Source: Oceanitalea sp047302425 (lineage in GTDB: Bacteria > Actinomycetota > Actinomycetes > Actinomycetales > Actinomycetaceae). Taken from it: a stretch of DNA of 64,000 nucleotides. Under the pieces are notes generated by a model. That model had not been told where the DNA came from, made no database searches, and saw only the letters and a program-made list of their open reading frames with translations. Location of the stretch: positions 1,736,001 to 1,800,000 of the forward strand of contig NZ_CP154855.1 of assembly GCF_047302425.1 (NCBI RefSeq), written 5' to 3'. Made by a program: the position numbers and the translations under genes. Positions 51,675 to 60,794 of the stretch are shown one piece after another; positions within the stretch are counted from its first letter, which is position 1, and the number at the start of each line of letters is the position of its first letter.

Positions 51675-52795
51675 GGCTGCTCCTCGGCGTCGGCGGGTGG
51701 TCCGGAGAATCCGGCTGTCGGCGGTAACTGTGCTGTCGGCGGTAACTGTGCTGTCGGCGGGAAGTGGGCTGTGGGCGGGTGGGGGGTGCCGGTGGGGCCG
51801 GTGGTGCTCTCGCGGACGGCTAGTCGGTGGGCGACCGTCACCGTCTGCGGGGGGTCGCCGCCGCCGCGCAGGAGGAGGTCGATCGCCGCGGTGGCGAGCG
51901 CCTGCTTGTCGGGGGCGATGGTGGTGAGCGACGGCGTCGCGTAGGTCGCCTCCTCAACGTCGTCGACGCCGACGACGGCCACGTCCTGCGGCACCCGCAG
52001 CCCGCGCACGGCCAGGGTGCGCAGGGCGCCGAGGGCGAGGGCGTCGTTGAAGCAGAAGACGGCGTCGGGCGGGTCGGGCAGCTCGAGGAGCCGGGCCATG
52101 GCGGCGGCGCCGTCGGGGCGGTGGAACTGGTCGACGGTGGCGACGAGCTCCTCGTCGTAGGCCACCCCCGCAGCGCCGAGTGCCTCGCGGTAGCCCTCGA
52201 GGCGCAGCAGGGCGGTCTCGTTCGGCCCGGCGACCTGCGCGCCGATCGCGGCCACCCGCCGTCGCCCGAGGGAGAGCAGGTGGGCGGTCGCGTCGCGGGC
52301 GGCGGCGCAGTTGTCGATGGTCACGTGGTCGAGGACCGGCTCGCCCACGTGCTCACCGAGGAGGACGAGCGGGGAGCGGTCCACCCGCCGGCGCAGCGCG
52401 GGGGCGTCGAGCGCGAGGGGGGAGAGGACGAGGCCGTCGAGGACCGGCAGGTCGTGCCCCTCGAGGAGGGCGCGCTCGGCTTCCTCGGTGCCCTCCGTCT
52501 GGGACAGCAGCACCATCCGCCCGCGCGCCTTGGCCGCGCGCACGAGCTCGGCGGCGAGCTCGGCGAAGTAGGGCTGGGTGAGCTCGGGCAGCGCGACGGC
52601 GATGAGCCCGCTGGACCCGCGGCGCAGGTGCCGGGCGGCGAGGTTGGGGCGGTAGCCCAGCGCGGCCAGCGCCTCCTCCACGCGCTCGCGGGTGGCGGCC
52701 GTGACCGAGCCGGTGCCGTTGACGACGTTGGAGACCGTCTTGATCGACACCCCCGCCCGGGAGGCGACCTCGCGCAGCCCGACCCGACCCCCCAT
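51671..52795 (-). CDS. LacI-family regulator with a repeat-encoded C-terminal tail
   Basis: A 374-residue regulator. The N-terminal HTH is LREVASRAGVSIKTVSNVVN (residues 7-26) and the hinge helix region LAARHLRRGSSGLIAV follows. The effector domain ends with HRLAVRESTTGP near residue 336, the normal end of LacI proteins. About 38 more residues follow, in which H-P-P-T-A and P-P-T-A-Q-L units repeat, encoded by an 18-bp tandem repeat. The gene is divergent from the sugar ABC operon and should repress it, the GH2 gene and perhaps others. Confidence 0.88.
   Translation of the reverse strand: MGGRVGLREVASRAGVSIKTVSNVVNGTGSVTAATRERVEEALAALGYRPNLAARHLRRGSSGLIAVALPELTQPYFAELAAELVRAAKARGRMVLLSQTEGTEEAERALLEGHDLPVLDGLVLSPLALDAPALRRRVDRSPLVLLGEHVGEPVLDHVTIDNCAAARDATAHLLSLGRRRVAAIGAQVAGPNETALLRLEGYREALGAAGVAYDEELVATVDQFHRPDGAAAMARLLELPDPPDAVFCFNDALALGALRTLAVRGLRVPQDVAVVGVDDVEEATYATPSLTTIAPDKQALATAAIDLLLRGGGDPPQTVTVAHRLAVRESTTGPTGTPHPPTAHFPPTAQLPPTAQLPPTAGFSGPPADAEEQP
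51715..51786. repeat. 18-bp tandem repeat inside the end of the LacI gene
   Basis: Two identical copies of CTGTCGGCGGTAACTGTG (51715-51732, 51733-51750) are followed by two diverged copies (51751-51768, 51769-51786). The unit is a multiple of three and encodes Pro-Pro-Thr-Ala-Gln-Leu on the minus strand, so it lengthens the protein without shifting frame. Related sequence is found at 49845-49888. Confidence 0.75.
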
Positions 52796-52853
52796 GCGTG
52801 CCGCCTCCTCCGTCGTCCGACTGCCCCGACCCTAGCGAGAACCCCCACCGCTA

Positions 52854-52866
52854 TACAACGTTTACC
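52854..52866. promoter_or_regulatory. Candidate LacI operator between regulator and sugar ABC operon
   Basis: TACAACGTTTACC has the AACGTT core of LacI-type sites and lies 59 bases before the regulator start and about 73 bases before the substrate-binding protein start. A similar CGTTTAC motif occurs 124 bases upstream of the pectate lyase gene in the same orientation relative to transcription. The palindrome is imperfect outside the core. Confidence 0.45.
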
Positions 52867-52938
52867 GCCCGTGCTACAAAGGCGTTCCGGGCACCTCCAC
52901 AGGCGGAGGTGCGCCTCACCGACGAGGGGGCTTTCGCG

Positions 52939-54288
52939 ATGAGAAGCACACGGACAGCACCGAGCACCGGCCGACGTGGTCGCGCGCTCACCGCTCTGGC
53001 GACGACGGCCGCCGTCGTCGTCCTCGCCGCCTGCGGCGGCGGGCAGACACCCGAGGAGGCCGCCGGTGGGGGCGGGGCCACCGAGGCGCCGGAGTTCACC
53101 GGCGAGTACACCGGTCCGGAGGTGGAGCTGTCCTACTGGAACGGCTTCACCGGCGGCGACGGACCCTTCATGCAGGAGCTCGTCGACCAGTTCAACGCCG
53201 AGCACGAGAACATCAACGTCGTCCCCAACACCATCGAGTGGGGCGACTTCTACCAGCGGCTACCTGCCGCGGTCACCCAGGGGGAGGGCCCCGAGGTCGG
53301 GGTCATGCACCTGGACCAGCTCGCCACGATGGCGGCGCGCAACGTCATCGTCCCGCTCGACAATCTCGCCGAGTCCCTCGAGCTGACCGCCGAGGACTTC
53401 ACCGAGGAGGTCTGGGACGCCGGCATCTACGAGGACGCCCGCTACGGCATCCCGCTCGACGTCCACTCCCTGGCGATGTACTACAACACCGAGCACTTCG
53501 AGCAGGCGGGCATCGCCGAGCCGCCCACCGACGAGGCCTCGTTCATGGAGGCCCTCGACGCGCTCCAGGCCGCCGGCTTCGAGCAGCCCTTCTGGATGCC
53601 GCAGGTGTGGCCCAGCCACCTCATGTGGCTCTCCCTCACCTGGCAGAACGGCGGGGAGATCTACGCCGAGGACGGCTCGGCCGCGATGTACGACTCGGCC
53701 GAGGGCGTCGAGGCGCTGGAGTGGCAGCGCTCGATCATCGAGCAGGGCTACAGCCCCAACGACGTCGCCCCGGACTCCCAGTACATCGCCTTCAAGAACG
53801 GGGAGACCTCGATCACCTGGGACGGCATCTGGCAGATCAACGACCTCGAGGCCGAGGAGGTGCCCTACGGCATCGCCCCGGTCCCGACGATCGGTGAGGA
53901 GGACGCCGTCTGGGCCAACTCCCACCACTTCTTCATGACCCGCCAGGCCACCGAGGACGAGAACACCGCAGCTGCGGCCCAGGTCTTCATCGCGTGGATG
54001 TCCGAGCAGTCCGCCGAGTGGGCCGGCTCGGGCCTCATCCCTGCCCGTCTGTCGGTGCGTGACAGCGGCGTGCTGGACGGCATGCCCCAGCAGGCCATCG
54101 CCGAGGTCATCGACACGATGCGCTTCCTGCCGCCGGTGCCCGGCGTCGGTGGCGTGCAGACCGAGGCGCTCGAGCCGGCGATCTCCGACGCGGTCCTGGG
54201 CAACCAGAGTCCCGACGAGGCGCTGGGCACGGCGGCCGAGCAGGCCACCACCCTCATGGAGGAGAACCTCGAGAGCTTCGGGGGCTAG
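52939..54288 (+). CDS. Sugar ABC transporter substrate-binding lipoprotein
   Basis: A 449-residue family 1 extracellular solute-binding protein. The lipobox is VVLAAC (Cys32), and GAGGGGG precedes ATG 52939 by 8 bases. Marks include VELSYWNGFTGGDGPFMQELVDQFNAEHENINV, a typical start, and PSHLMWLSLTWQNGGEIYAEDG. It binds oligosaccharides released outside the cell and passes them to the permeases. It is the first gene of a five-gene same-strand run that also codes for two GH43 enzymes, consistent with arabino-oligosaccharides. Confidence 0.9.
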   Translation: MRSTRTAPSTGRRGRALTALATTAAVVVLAACGGGQTPEEAAGGGGATEAPEFTGEYTGPEVELSYWNGFTGGDGPFMQELVDQFNAEHENINVVPNTIEWGDFYQRLPAAVTQGEGPEVGVMHLDQLATMAARNVIVPLDNLAESLELTAEDFTEEVWDAGIYEDARYGIPLDVHSLAMYYNTEHFEQAGIAEPPTDEASFMEALDALQAAGFEQPFWMPQVWPSHLMWLSLTWQNGGEIYAEDGSAAMYDSAEGVEALEWQRSIIEQGYSPNDVAPDSQYIAFKNGETSITWDGIWQINDLEAEEVPYGIAPVPTIGEEDAVWANSHHFFMTRQATEDENTAAAAQVFIAWMSEQSAEWAGSGLIPARLSVRDSGVLDGMPQQAIAEVIDTMRFLPPVPGVGGVQTEALEPAISDAVLGNQSPDEALGTAAEQATTLMEENLESFGG

Positions 54289-54290
54289 CC

Positions 54291-55238
54291 ATGACGACCG
54301 CTGCGGCACCACCGCGCAGCGAGGAAGGGCTGCGGGAGGAGCCGCGGCGCGCCATCCCCACCCACGGGAAGGCGACGCCGTGGCTCTTCCTGGCCCCCTA
54401 CCTCGTGCTCTTCCTCGGTTTCGTCCTCGCCCCGATCGTGCTCGGCGCGTGGATCAGCCTGCACCGCTGGGACTACACGCTGCCGGGCAGGCCCTTCGTC
54501 GGGCTGGAGAACTACACCCGGCTCTTCGACTCGAGCTCGATCGCGGCCTCCCAGTTCTGGGACGCGATGGAGGCCACCGGCATCTTCACGCTCTTCTCGG
54601 TGCCGCTCCTGCTCACCGTGCCGCTGGGCGTCGCGCTCATCATGAACATGAAGTTCAAGGGCCGGAACTTCTTCCGGGCCGTCTACTTCGCGCCCTACGT
54701 GCTGGGCGTCGCGGTGGTCGCGGTGCTGTGGCGCTACCTGCTCGACAACAACATCGGCCTGGTCAACTACTACCTGGGCCTGCTCGGCCTGCCCGACGAC
54801 ACCCCGTGGCTCACCTCGAGCCCCGCGGTGTGGGTGAGCCTCGTGGGCGTCACCGTGTGGTGGACCCTCGGCTTCAACGCCGTCATCTACCTCGCCGCCC
54901 TCCAGGACATCCCGGCCGAGCTCTACGAGGCCGCCCGGGTGGACGGCGCCAACCGGTGGCAGCAGTTCCGCAACGTCACCATCCCCGGCCTGCGGCCCGT
55001 GCTCGCCTTCATCACGACGATCACGATCATCGCCTCGGCGAACATGTTCGGGCAGTCCTACCTCATGACCCAGGGCGGCCCGGGCCGCGAGACCCGCACG
55101 GCGATCTACCAGATCGCCGAGACGGGCCTGCGCAACTACCAGATGGGCAGCGCTGCGGCGATGAGCTACATCCTCACCGCCGCGCTCATGGTGCTGAGCA
55201 TCGTCATCTTCTGGCTGTTCCGGGAGAGGAGACGTTGA
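54291..55238 (+). CDS. Sugar ABC transporter permease, MalF/UgpA type
   Basis: A 315-residue membrane protein with six segments. The N-terminus PWLFLAPYLVLFLGF and EAARVDGANRWQQFRNVTIPGLRPV, the EAA loop, are diagnostic. Spacing of 2 bases from the upstream gene and one-base overlap with the next (TGATG at 55236-55240) show it belongs to the operon. Confidence 0.92.
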   Translation: MTTAAAPPRSEEGLREEPRRAIPTHGKATPWLFLAPYLVLFLGFVLAPIVLGAWISLHRWDYTLPGRPFVGLENYTRLFDSSSIAASQFWDAMEATGIFTLFSVPLLLTVPLGVALIMNMKFKGRNFFRAVYFAPYVLGVAVVAVLWRYLLDNNIGLVNYYLGLLGLPDDTPWLTSSPAVWVSLVGVTVWWTLGFNAVIYLAALQDIPAELYEAARVDGANRWQQFRNVTIPGLRPVLAFITTITIIASANMFGQSYLMTQGGPGRETRTAIYQIAETGLRNYQMGSAAAMSYILTAALMVLSIVIFWLFRERRR

Positions 55239-56089
55239 TGGCCACCGAGACCGCGACCCGGCGGCGCCCGGTGGGGCGCGTCGTCGTGCGCTACGTCGTC
55301 CTCGGGGCGCTGGCGCTGCTGTTCATCAGCCCGCTCATCTACATGGTCGTCACCTCCTTCAAGACCCGCGGGGAGGCGGCCGGCTTCCCACCCACGTGGA
55401 TCCCCACCCCGCCGACGACGGACGCCTACGAGCAGATCCTCGGCGCGCCCGGTACCCCGGTGCTGCGCTGGTTCGCCAACAGCCTCATGGCGGCGACGGC
55501 GAACGCGGCGCTCGTCGTGGCGACCTCGACCCTCGCCGGCTTCGCGCTCGCCCGGATGGAGTTCCGCGGGCGTCGCCTCGTCTTCGCGGCGGTGGTCGCC
55601 ACGCTCTTCGTGCCGCCGGTCATCCTCATCATCCCCAACTACCTCATCGTCGGGGAGCTGGCCTGGCTCAACACCCTCGCGGCCGTCGTCGTGCCGACCG
55701 CGGCCTCGGCCTTCGGGGTGTTCTTCATGCGCCAGTTCTTCATCAGCCTCCCCGGGGAGCTGGAGGAGGCCGCCCGGCTCGACGGCGCCAACCAGTGGCA
55801 GGCCTTCCTCAAGGTGGCCCTGCCGCTGGCCCGCCCGGCGCTCGCGACCCTCGCGCTGCTGTCCTTCCTCACCAACTGGAACGACTTCCTCTGGCCGGTC
55901 TACGTGCTGTTCAGCCCGGAGGTCCAGACGCTGCCGGCAGGTCTGTCCACGCTGCAGACCGCCAACGCCGTGCGCTACGACCTCCTCATGGCCGGCGCGG
56001 TCATCGCCTCCATCCCCGTCCTCGCGCTGTACGTCTTCCTCCAGCGCTACATCATCGAGGGCGTCTCCCGCTCGGGGCTCAAGGGATGA
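55238..56089 (+). CDS. Sugar ABC transporter permease, MalG/UgpE type
   Basis: A 283-residue partner of the preceding permease with six segments, FISPLIYMVVTSFKTRGE near the start and the EAA loop EEAARLDGANQWQAFLKVALPLARPA. Its stop overlaps the start of the first GH43 gene (ATGA at 56086-56089). No ATP-binding gene is found in this operon, so the ATPase must be supplied in trans. Confidence 0.92.
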   Translation: MATETATRRRPVGRVVVRYVVLGALALLFISPLIYMVVTSFKTRGEAAGFPPTWIPTPPTTDAYEQILGAPGTPVLRWFANSLMAATANAALVVATSTLAGFALARMEFRGRRLVFAAVVATLFVPPVILIIPNYLIVGELAWLNTLAAVVVPTAASAFGVFFMRQFFISLPGELEEAARLDGANQWQAFLKVALPLARPALATLALLSFLTNWNDFLWPVYVLFSPEVQTLPAGLSTLQTANAVRYDLLMAGAVIASIPVLALYVFLQRYIIEGVSRSGLKG

Positions 56090-57072
56090 GGCGGGCGGGC
56101 ACGACGACGACGGCGCTGGCCTGCGTCGTCGTGCTCGCCGCCTGCGGTGGCGGGGGCACGGACGACGACGCCGCCACGCCCGCGCCGTCGTCGTCCGTCG
56201 CGGATGCGAACCCGGTGATCGACGACGACTTCCCCGACCCCGACGTCCTCGAGGTCGACGGCGTGTACTACGCCTACGGGACCAACGGGAACCTGCGCAA
56301 CGTGCGGGTCGCGCGATCCACGGACCTCGAGGAGTGGGAGCTGCTCGAGGACGCGCTGCCCGACCTGCCCTCGTGGGTCATCCCGGGCAAGACGTGGGCG
56401 CCGGAGGTCACCGAGCTCGACGACGGCAGCTTCGCGCTGTACTTCACCGCGACGAACTACGACCCCTACGCGCAGTGCGTGGGCGTGGCCACGGCGTCCT
56501 CGCCGGAGGGGCCGTTCACGGTGGTGGGGGAGCAGATGCTCGTCTGCCCCGAGGAGGAGGGCGGGGCGATCGACGCCTCGACCTTCGTGGACACCGACGG
56601 CGCCCGCTACCTGCTGTGGAAGAACGACGGCAACGCCGTCGGTGTGGACACCTGGCTGTACCTGGCGCCGCTCTCGGCTGACGGGCTCACGCTCGCCGGT
56701 GAGGCGGTGCGCCTGGTCCGGCAGGACCAGGACTGGGAGGGGCGCCTCGTCGAGGCGCCCACGCTGGTGGAGCGGGACGGCACCTACGTCCTGCTCTACT
56801 CGGCGAACGACTACGGCGGCGAGCAGTACGCCGTCGGGTACGCGACGGCCGACGCCGTCGCCGGCCCCTACACCAAGGCCGACGGGCCGCTGCTCACCAC
56901 CGACGCCACCGACGGCCGGTTCATCGGCCCCGGCGGGCAGGACGTGGTGACGGCGCCCGACGGCACCGACCGGATCGTCTTCCACTCCTGGTACGGCGAC
57001 ACCTCCTACCGCGGCCTCAACGTGCTGCCGCTGGAGTGGGACGACGGCCGTCCCGTCGTCGTCGTGCCCTGA
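56086..57072 (+). CDS. GH43-family lipoprotein
   Basis: A 328-residue five-bladed beta-propeller glycosidase exposed on the membrane. The lipobox is VVLAAC (Cys20). The three GH43 acids are D51 in FPDPDVLEV, D163 in AIDASTFVD and E223 in LVEAPTLVE. Family members cleave arabinan, arabinoxylan or xylo-oligosaccharides. It is coupled to the permease gene by the ATGA overlap, so uptake and extracellular trimming are made together. Confidence 0.88.
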   Translation: MRRAGTTTTALACVVVLAACGGGGTDDDAATPAPSSSVADANPVIDDDFPDPDVLEVDGVYYAYGTNGNLRNVRVARSTDLEEWELLEDALPDLPSWVIPGKTWAPEVTELDDGSFALYFTATNYDPYAQCVGVATASSPEGPFTVVGEQMLVCPEEEGGAIDASTFVDTDGARYLLWKNDGNAVGVDTWLYLAPLSADGLTLAGEAVRLVRQDQDWEGRLVEAPTLVERDGTYVLLYSANDYGGEQYAVGYATADAVAGPYTKADGPLLTTDATDGRFIGPGGQDVVTAPDGTDRIVFHSWYGDTSYRGLNVLPLEWDDGRPVVVVP

Positions 57073-57088
57073 CACTCGGAGAGCAACG

Positions 57089-59341
57089 ATGAGACACCGA
57101 CTGACGACGGCGCTGGGCGCGGTGGCGCTCGCGCTCGGCCTGGCGGCGGGGGCGCTCGCCCCGGCACAGGCGGACGGGCACGAGCCGCCCGCCACCTCCT
57201 ACACGAACCCGGTGACGGCGGAATTCGCCGACACCTACGCCGATCCCGCGATCATCCGCGGCAAGGACGGCTGGTGGTACCTCTACGCGACGTCCGACCC
57301 GCTCGTCGAGGGCGGGGAGTTCGGGCTCATGCACGTCTCGCGCTCGCGGGACATGGTCGACTGGGAGTACCGCGGCACGATCCTCGACGAGAGCTCCGCG
57401 CCCTCGTGGGCTACCGACACCTCGTTCTTCTGGGCGCCGGACATCCGCTACGTCGACGGGCAGTACGTCCTGTACTTCACGGTGACCGACACGACGCTCA
57501 ACCCGGGCGACGACTCGGCGATCGGGGCGGCGACGGCGCCGACGCCCGAGGGGCCGTGGACGCCGGTGGCCGAGCCCGTCGTCCCGCCGCGGCCCGACGG
57601 CAACAACTTCTTCTGGACCTTCGACCCCTCGATGCTCGCCGACGACGACGGGCGCCGATACCTCTACTTCGGCAGCTACTACGGCGGGCTGTGGGTGACC
57701 GAGCTCGACGAGAGCGGGCTGCGGGCCGTGGGTGAGGCGACGCAGGTGGCGATCAACGACAAGTTCGAGGGCGCCTACGTGCTCAAGCGCGACGGGTACT
57801 ACTACCTCATGGCGTCCTCGGCGAACTGCTGCGCGGGACCGTCGACCGGGTACAGCGTGTTCGCCGGGCGCTCGGAGAGCCCGCGTGGACCCTTCGTCGA
57901 CCACGAGGGGGTGTCGCTGCTCGACGACCGGCCCGGTGGCACGCAGGTGCTCGTCCAGAACGGCAACCGGTGGATCGGTGCGGGGCACCACGCCGTCGTC
58001 ACCGACCTGTCCGGCCAGGACTGGATCTACTACCACGCCATCGACCGCGAGGACCCGTGGCTGGCGGAGCCCGGAGGGATCAACCGGCGGCCCACGCTGC
58101 TCGACCGGCTCGACTGGGTGGACGGCTGGCCGGTGACGCGGGCCGGTGCCGGGCCGAGCGAGGGCTCGCAGGCCGGGCCGGTGGCCTCGTCGCTGCTCGG
58201 GCTGACGGTCGAGAACCCCGCCGAGGGGCGCGCGCTGCGCGGCTCCTTCCGCCCCGACATCGACCCGCAGTCCCGTGAGCATGCGCTGTTCCGCGGACGG
58301 GTGTGGACCGAGAAGGCGGCGCCGGAGGAGGTGCACGTCGAGCTCGACCTGCGCACGCGGCGCGAGGAGCCCTTCTTCGTGTGGACGGGCCGCGGGTCGA
58401 ACCGGGTCGAGGTGACCGTCGACCCGGGCGAGCGCGAGCTGCACGTGGAGTACGGGCACGGGCGCTTCCAGGAGGAGGCCGCCGTGCCGATCCCCGCGGG
58501 GTACGACCTGTCGGTGTGGACGGCGCTGCAGGTGCACGTCGTCGAGGGCGAGGTGCGGGCACGGCTCAGCGAGTCGCGGCTCGGGGACGAGATCGCCGAG
58601 GTGGCGCTCGAGCTGCGGCCCGGGATCCTCCGTTCGGCGCCCGTGGAGTTCCGCGGCACCGGCGCCCACGTGGACAACCTCTCGGTCAACGCGGCCCACG
58701 AACCGGTGACGGAGCTGGTGCCGACGCCGGCTGCCGGTGACGTCCTCGTGTCCGAGGAGTTCGACGGCGCCGGCCTCGAGGGCTGGGAGTGGGTCCGCGA
58801 GGACACCGCCGCGCGGGTCGAGGGCGGCGCGCTCGTGTGGCCGCTCACCGGTGCCGACCTCGTGGGAGCCGGGGGGTCCGGCGGGCTGCTGCTGCGCGAG
58901 CCGCCGGCCGGTGACTGGGTCGTCGAGACGAAGGTCGATCTCGACCTCGGGGAGACGGAGGTCCGCAACTACCAGCAGGCCGGGCTCGTCGTGCACGCCG
59001 ACGACGACAACTTCCTGCGGCTGGGCCACGTGGCCATCTGGAACACCCGCCAGGTGGAGTTCGGCAAGGAGACCCTGCAGGACGGCTTCCTGTCCTGGGG
59101 CGGGCACGCGAGCGGCCCGCCCGCCGACACGACGTGGCTGCGCATCCACCACACGACGAACGACGCCGGCGAGCACCTGTACCGCTCGGCCTTCTCGACC
59201 GACGGCGAGTCGTGGCGCTGGGGCGCGACGTGGACCCTGCCCGCCGGCTCCGACGCGCGCGTCGGCCTGTACACCGGCGGCGGCGCCCAGCCCGAGACGC
59301 AGGCGAGCTTCGACTACGTCCGGTTCCTCAGCACCGACTGA
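57089..59341 (+). CDS. Secreted GH43 enzyme with C-terminal concanavalin-like modules
   Basis: A 750-residue exoenzyme. A Sec signal ends near AQA (about 28). The GH43 propeller covers about 35-350 with acids D52 (YADPAIIRG), D179 (TFDPSML) and E227 (KFEGAYVLKRDG). The remainder contains a beta-sandwich (about 360-540) and a C-terminal domain (about 555-745; YQQAGLVVHADDDNFLRLGHV, FLSWGGHASGPPADTTWLRI) of the DUF1349/GH43 C2-like kind. The arrangement matches arabinanases and exo-acting GH43 proteins. A hairpin (59364-59407) follows the stop. Confidence 0.87.
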   Translation: MRHRLTTALGAVALALGLAAGALAPAQADGHEPPATSYTNPVTAEFADTYADPAIIRGKDGWWYLYATSDPLVEGGEFGLMHVSRSRDMVDWEYRGTILDESSAPSWATDTSFFWAPDIRYVDGQYVLYFTVTDTTLNPGDDSAIGAATAPTPEGPWTPVAEPVVPPRPDGNNFFWTFDPSMLADDDGRRYLYFGSYYGGLWVTELDESGLRAVGEATQVAINDKFEGAYVLKRDGYYYLMASSANCCAGPSTGYSVFAGRSESPRGPFVDHEGVSLLDDRPGGTQVLVQNGNRWIGAGHHAVVTDLSGQDWIYYHAIDREDPWLAEPGGINRRPTLLDRLDWVDGWPVTRAGAGPSEGSQAGPVASSLLGLTVENPAEGRALRGSFRPDIDPQSREHALFRGRVWTEKAAPEEVHVELDLRTRREEPFFVWTGRGSNRVEVTVDPGERELHVEYGHGRFQEEAAVPIPAGYDLSVWTALQVHVVEGEVRARLSESRLGDEIAEVALELRPGILRSAPVEFRGTGAHVDNLSVNAAHEPVTELVPTPAAGDVLVSEEFDGAGLEGWEWVREDTAARVEGGALVWPLTGADLVGAGGSGGLLLREPPAGDWVVETKVDLDLGETEVRNYQQAGLVVHADDDNFLRLGHVAIWNTRQVEFGKETLQDGFLSWGGHASGPPADTTWLRIHHTTNDAGEHLYRSAFSTDGESWRWGATWTLPAGSDARVGLYTGGGAQPETQASFDYVRFLSTD

Positions 59342-59363
59342 CGCCCCCGCAGCCATGTTGTCG

Positions 59364-59407
59364 CCGAGAGCGGAGTTGTTCCTCGCCCGGAACAGCTCCG
59401 CTCTCGG
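59364..59407. repeat. Long hairpin repeat, copy 1
   Basis: CCGAGAGCGGAGTTGTTCC and GGAACAGCTCCGCTCTCGG pair at 18 of 19 positions around the 6-base loop TCGCCC. It lies between the convergent GH43 and OmpA-type genes and could end transcription of both. The core GCGGAGTTGTT also forms copy 2 at 60725-60777. Confidence 0.75.
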
Positions 59408-59422
59408 TGCGAGGGGAGGGCG

Positions 59423-60601
59423 TCAGCCGAGCTTGATGGTGATGACGACGCGGCGGTTCTGCGCGCGGCCCTCGTCGGTGGTGTTGTCGGCGCGCGGGTG
59501 GGCGAGGCCGAAGCCCTCGGTCGTGACGATCGCGGGGTCGATGCCGCCGTTGGCGACGAGCCAGTCCGCGACCGCCTGGGCACGCCGCTGGGAGAGATCG
59601 AGGTTGTGCGCCTCGGTCCCGACGTCGTCGGTGTGCCCCTCGACGACGACGGCGGTCGGGGTGCCGCGGCCCGCGACGTCCGCGACGATCGCCTGCAGGC
59701 CGGCCTCGGCCTCGGGCCGCAGCTGGTCCTCGTTGTCGCCGAAGAGGACATCGCCCTCGCTGCTGTAGGAGACGGTCTCGTCCTTGCTCGTGACCTCGAC
59801 GTCCTCGGCACCCTCGAGGCGGTAGCCCTCGAGCGAGGCGCCGGGCACGCTCTCCCCGGGCACGGAGACGCCCGGGATCGACACACCGGGGATGGAGACA
59901 CCGGGGACCTGACCGTCGTCGAGGTACTCGGCCGAGCGGTAGGCGGCCGAGATGTAGGAGGCGCCCTGGTAGGCGGCGCCGCGGTAGAGCGCGGAGCGGT
60001 ACACGGCCGAGACGTAGGTGTCCGCCCCGCCCGGCTCGACCTGGCAGACCTCGTCGACCGACACGCCCTCGACGACGACGTCCTCCTGCTCGACGCCCTC
60101 GAGCACGATCTCCTCGAGCACCGTGCCGTCCGGCAGCGTGACCGCGGGCAGCACCCGCTCGGGGGCGGAGTAGCCCGGGATGAAGGCGCCGCTGATCTCC
60201 ACCGCACCCAGGCAGCCGCCGGGCGCGTCGTACTCGACGATGCAGCCGCGCTCGACCACCCGCTCGGGGATCTTGACCGCCTCGACCATCTGCTCGGGGA
60301 CGGTCTCGCCGCCGAGCTCGAAGGCCTCGACGACGACCGCCGGGATCTCCTGGGCCTCGATCACCTCGTCCTCGAGCATCGTGACCGTCTTGCCCTCCCC
60401 GGGCTGGCACTCGGGGAAGCGGGGGCCGGTCGGCGCCTCGTCCTTGGCCTCCTCCGTCGCGCTGGGCTTCTCCTCGCTCGCGGTGGTGGCCGTGGGCGTG
60501 GGGTCGGCGGCGGAGGAGGCGGGCTCCGACTCGCTCGAGCAGCCGGCGAGGAGGAGCGCCCCCGCCGCGAGAACCGACAGGGAGAGACGAGCTGAGCGCA
60601 T
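59423..60601 (-). CDS. OmpA-domain lipoprotein with repetitive middle region
   Basis: A 392-residue lipoprotein (lipobox ALLLAGC, Cys21) starting at ATG 60601. After an acidic Ser/Thr/Pro linker come two repeat regions, Tyr-Arg-Ser/Gly-Ala (AVYRSALYRGAAYQGASYIS) and five P-G-[VE]-S-[IV]-type units (coded at about 59840-59910). The C-terminal third is an OmpA/MotB peptidoglycan-binding domain: FGDNEDQLRPEAEAGL, VVVEGHTDDVGTEAHNLDL, SQRRAQAVADWL and a closing Arg-Arg-V-V-I. It should bind the peptidoglycan from the outer face of the membrane; OmpA domains are unusual in Gram-positives, though known in actinobacteria. Confidence 0.88.
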   Translation of the reverse strand: MRSARLSLSVLAAGALLLAGCSSESEPASSAADPTPTATTASEEKPSATEEAKDEAPTGPRFPECQPGEGKTVTMLEDEVIEAQEIPAVVVEAFELGGETVPEQMVEAVKIPERVVERGCIVEYDAPGGCLGAVEISGAFIPGYSAPERVLPAVTLPDGTVLEEIVLEGVEQEDVVVEGVSVDEVCQVEPGGADTYVSAVYRSALYRGAAYQGASYISAAYRSAEYLDDGQVPGVSIPGVSIPGVSVPGESVPGASLEGYRLEGAEDVEVTSKDETVSYSSEGDVLFGDNEDQLRPEAEAGLQAIVADVAGRGTPTAVVVEGHTDDVGTEAHNLDLSQRRAQAVADWLVANGGIDPAIVTTEGFGLAHPRADNTTDEGRAQNRRVVITIKLG

Positions 60602-60724
60602 GAAGCAGACCCTCGAGGTGCTGGTGGCGCGGTGGTCCCGCGCAGATGCCGACAATTCCGCCGACGAGGGTAGCCGAGTAGCGGAGCGCACCTTCCACCC
60701 GCTCGCCGAGCGCACCCGCCCCCA

Positions 60725-60777
60725 CGCCGAGCGCGGAGTTGTTACTGGCAATGTCCGGAACAACTCCGCGCTCGGCG
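60725..60777. repeat. Long hairpin repeat, copy 2
   Basis: CGCCGAGCGCGGAGTTGTT (60725-60743) and AACAACTCCGCGCTCGGCG (60759-60777) are perfect 19-bp inverted arms around a 15-base loop. It lies upstream of the OmpA-type gene and 18 bases beyond the end of the pectate lyase gene, which reads toward it, so it may be its terminator. It is related to copy 1 on the other side of the OmpA-type gene. Confidence 0.75.
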
Positions 60778-60794
60778 AAGGGGGAGAGCAGCGG

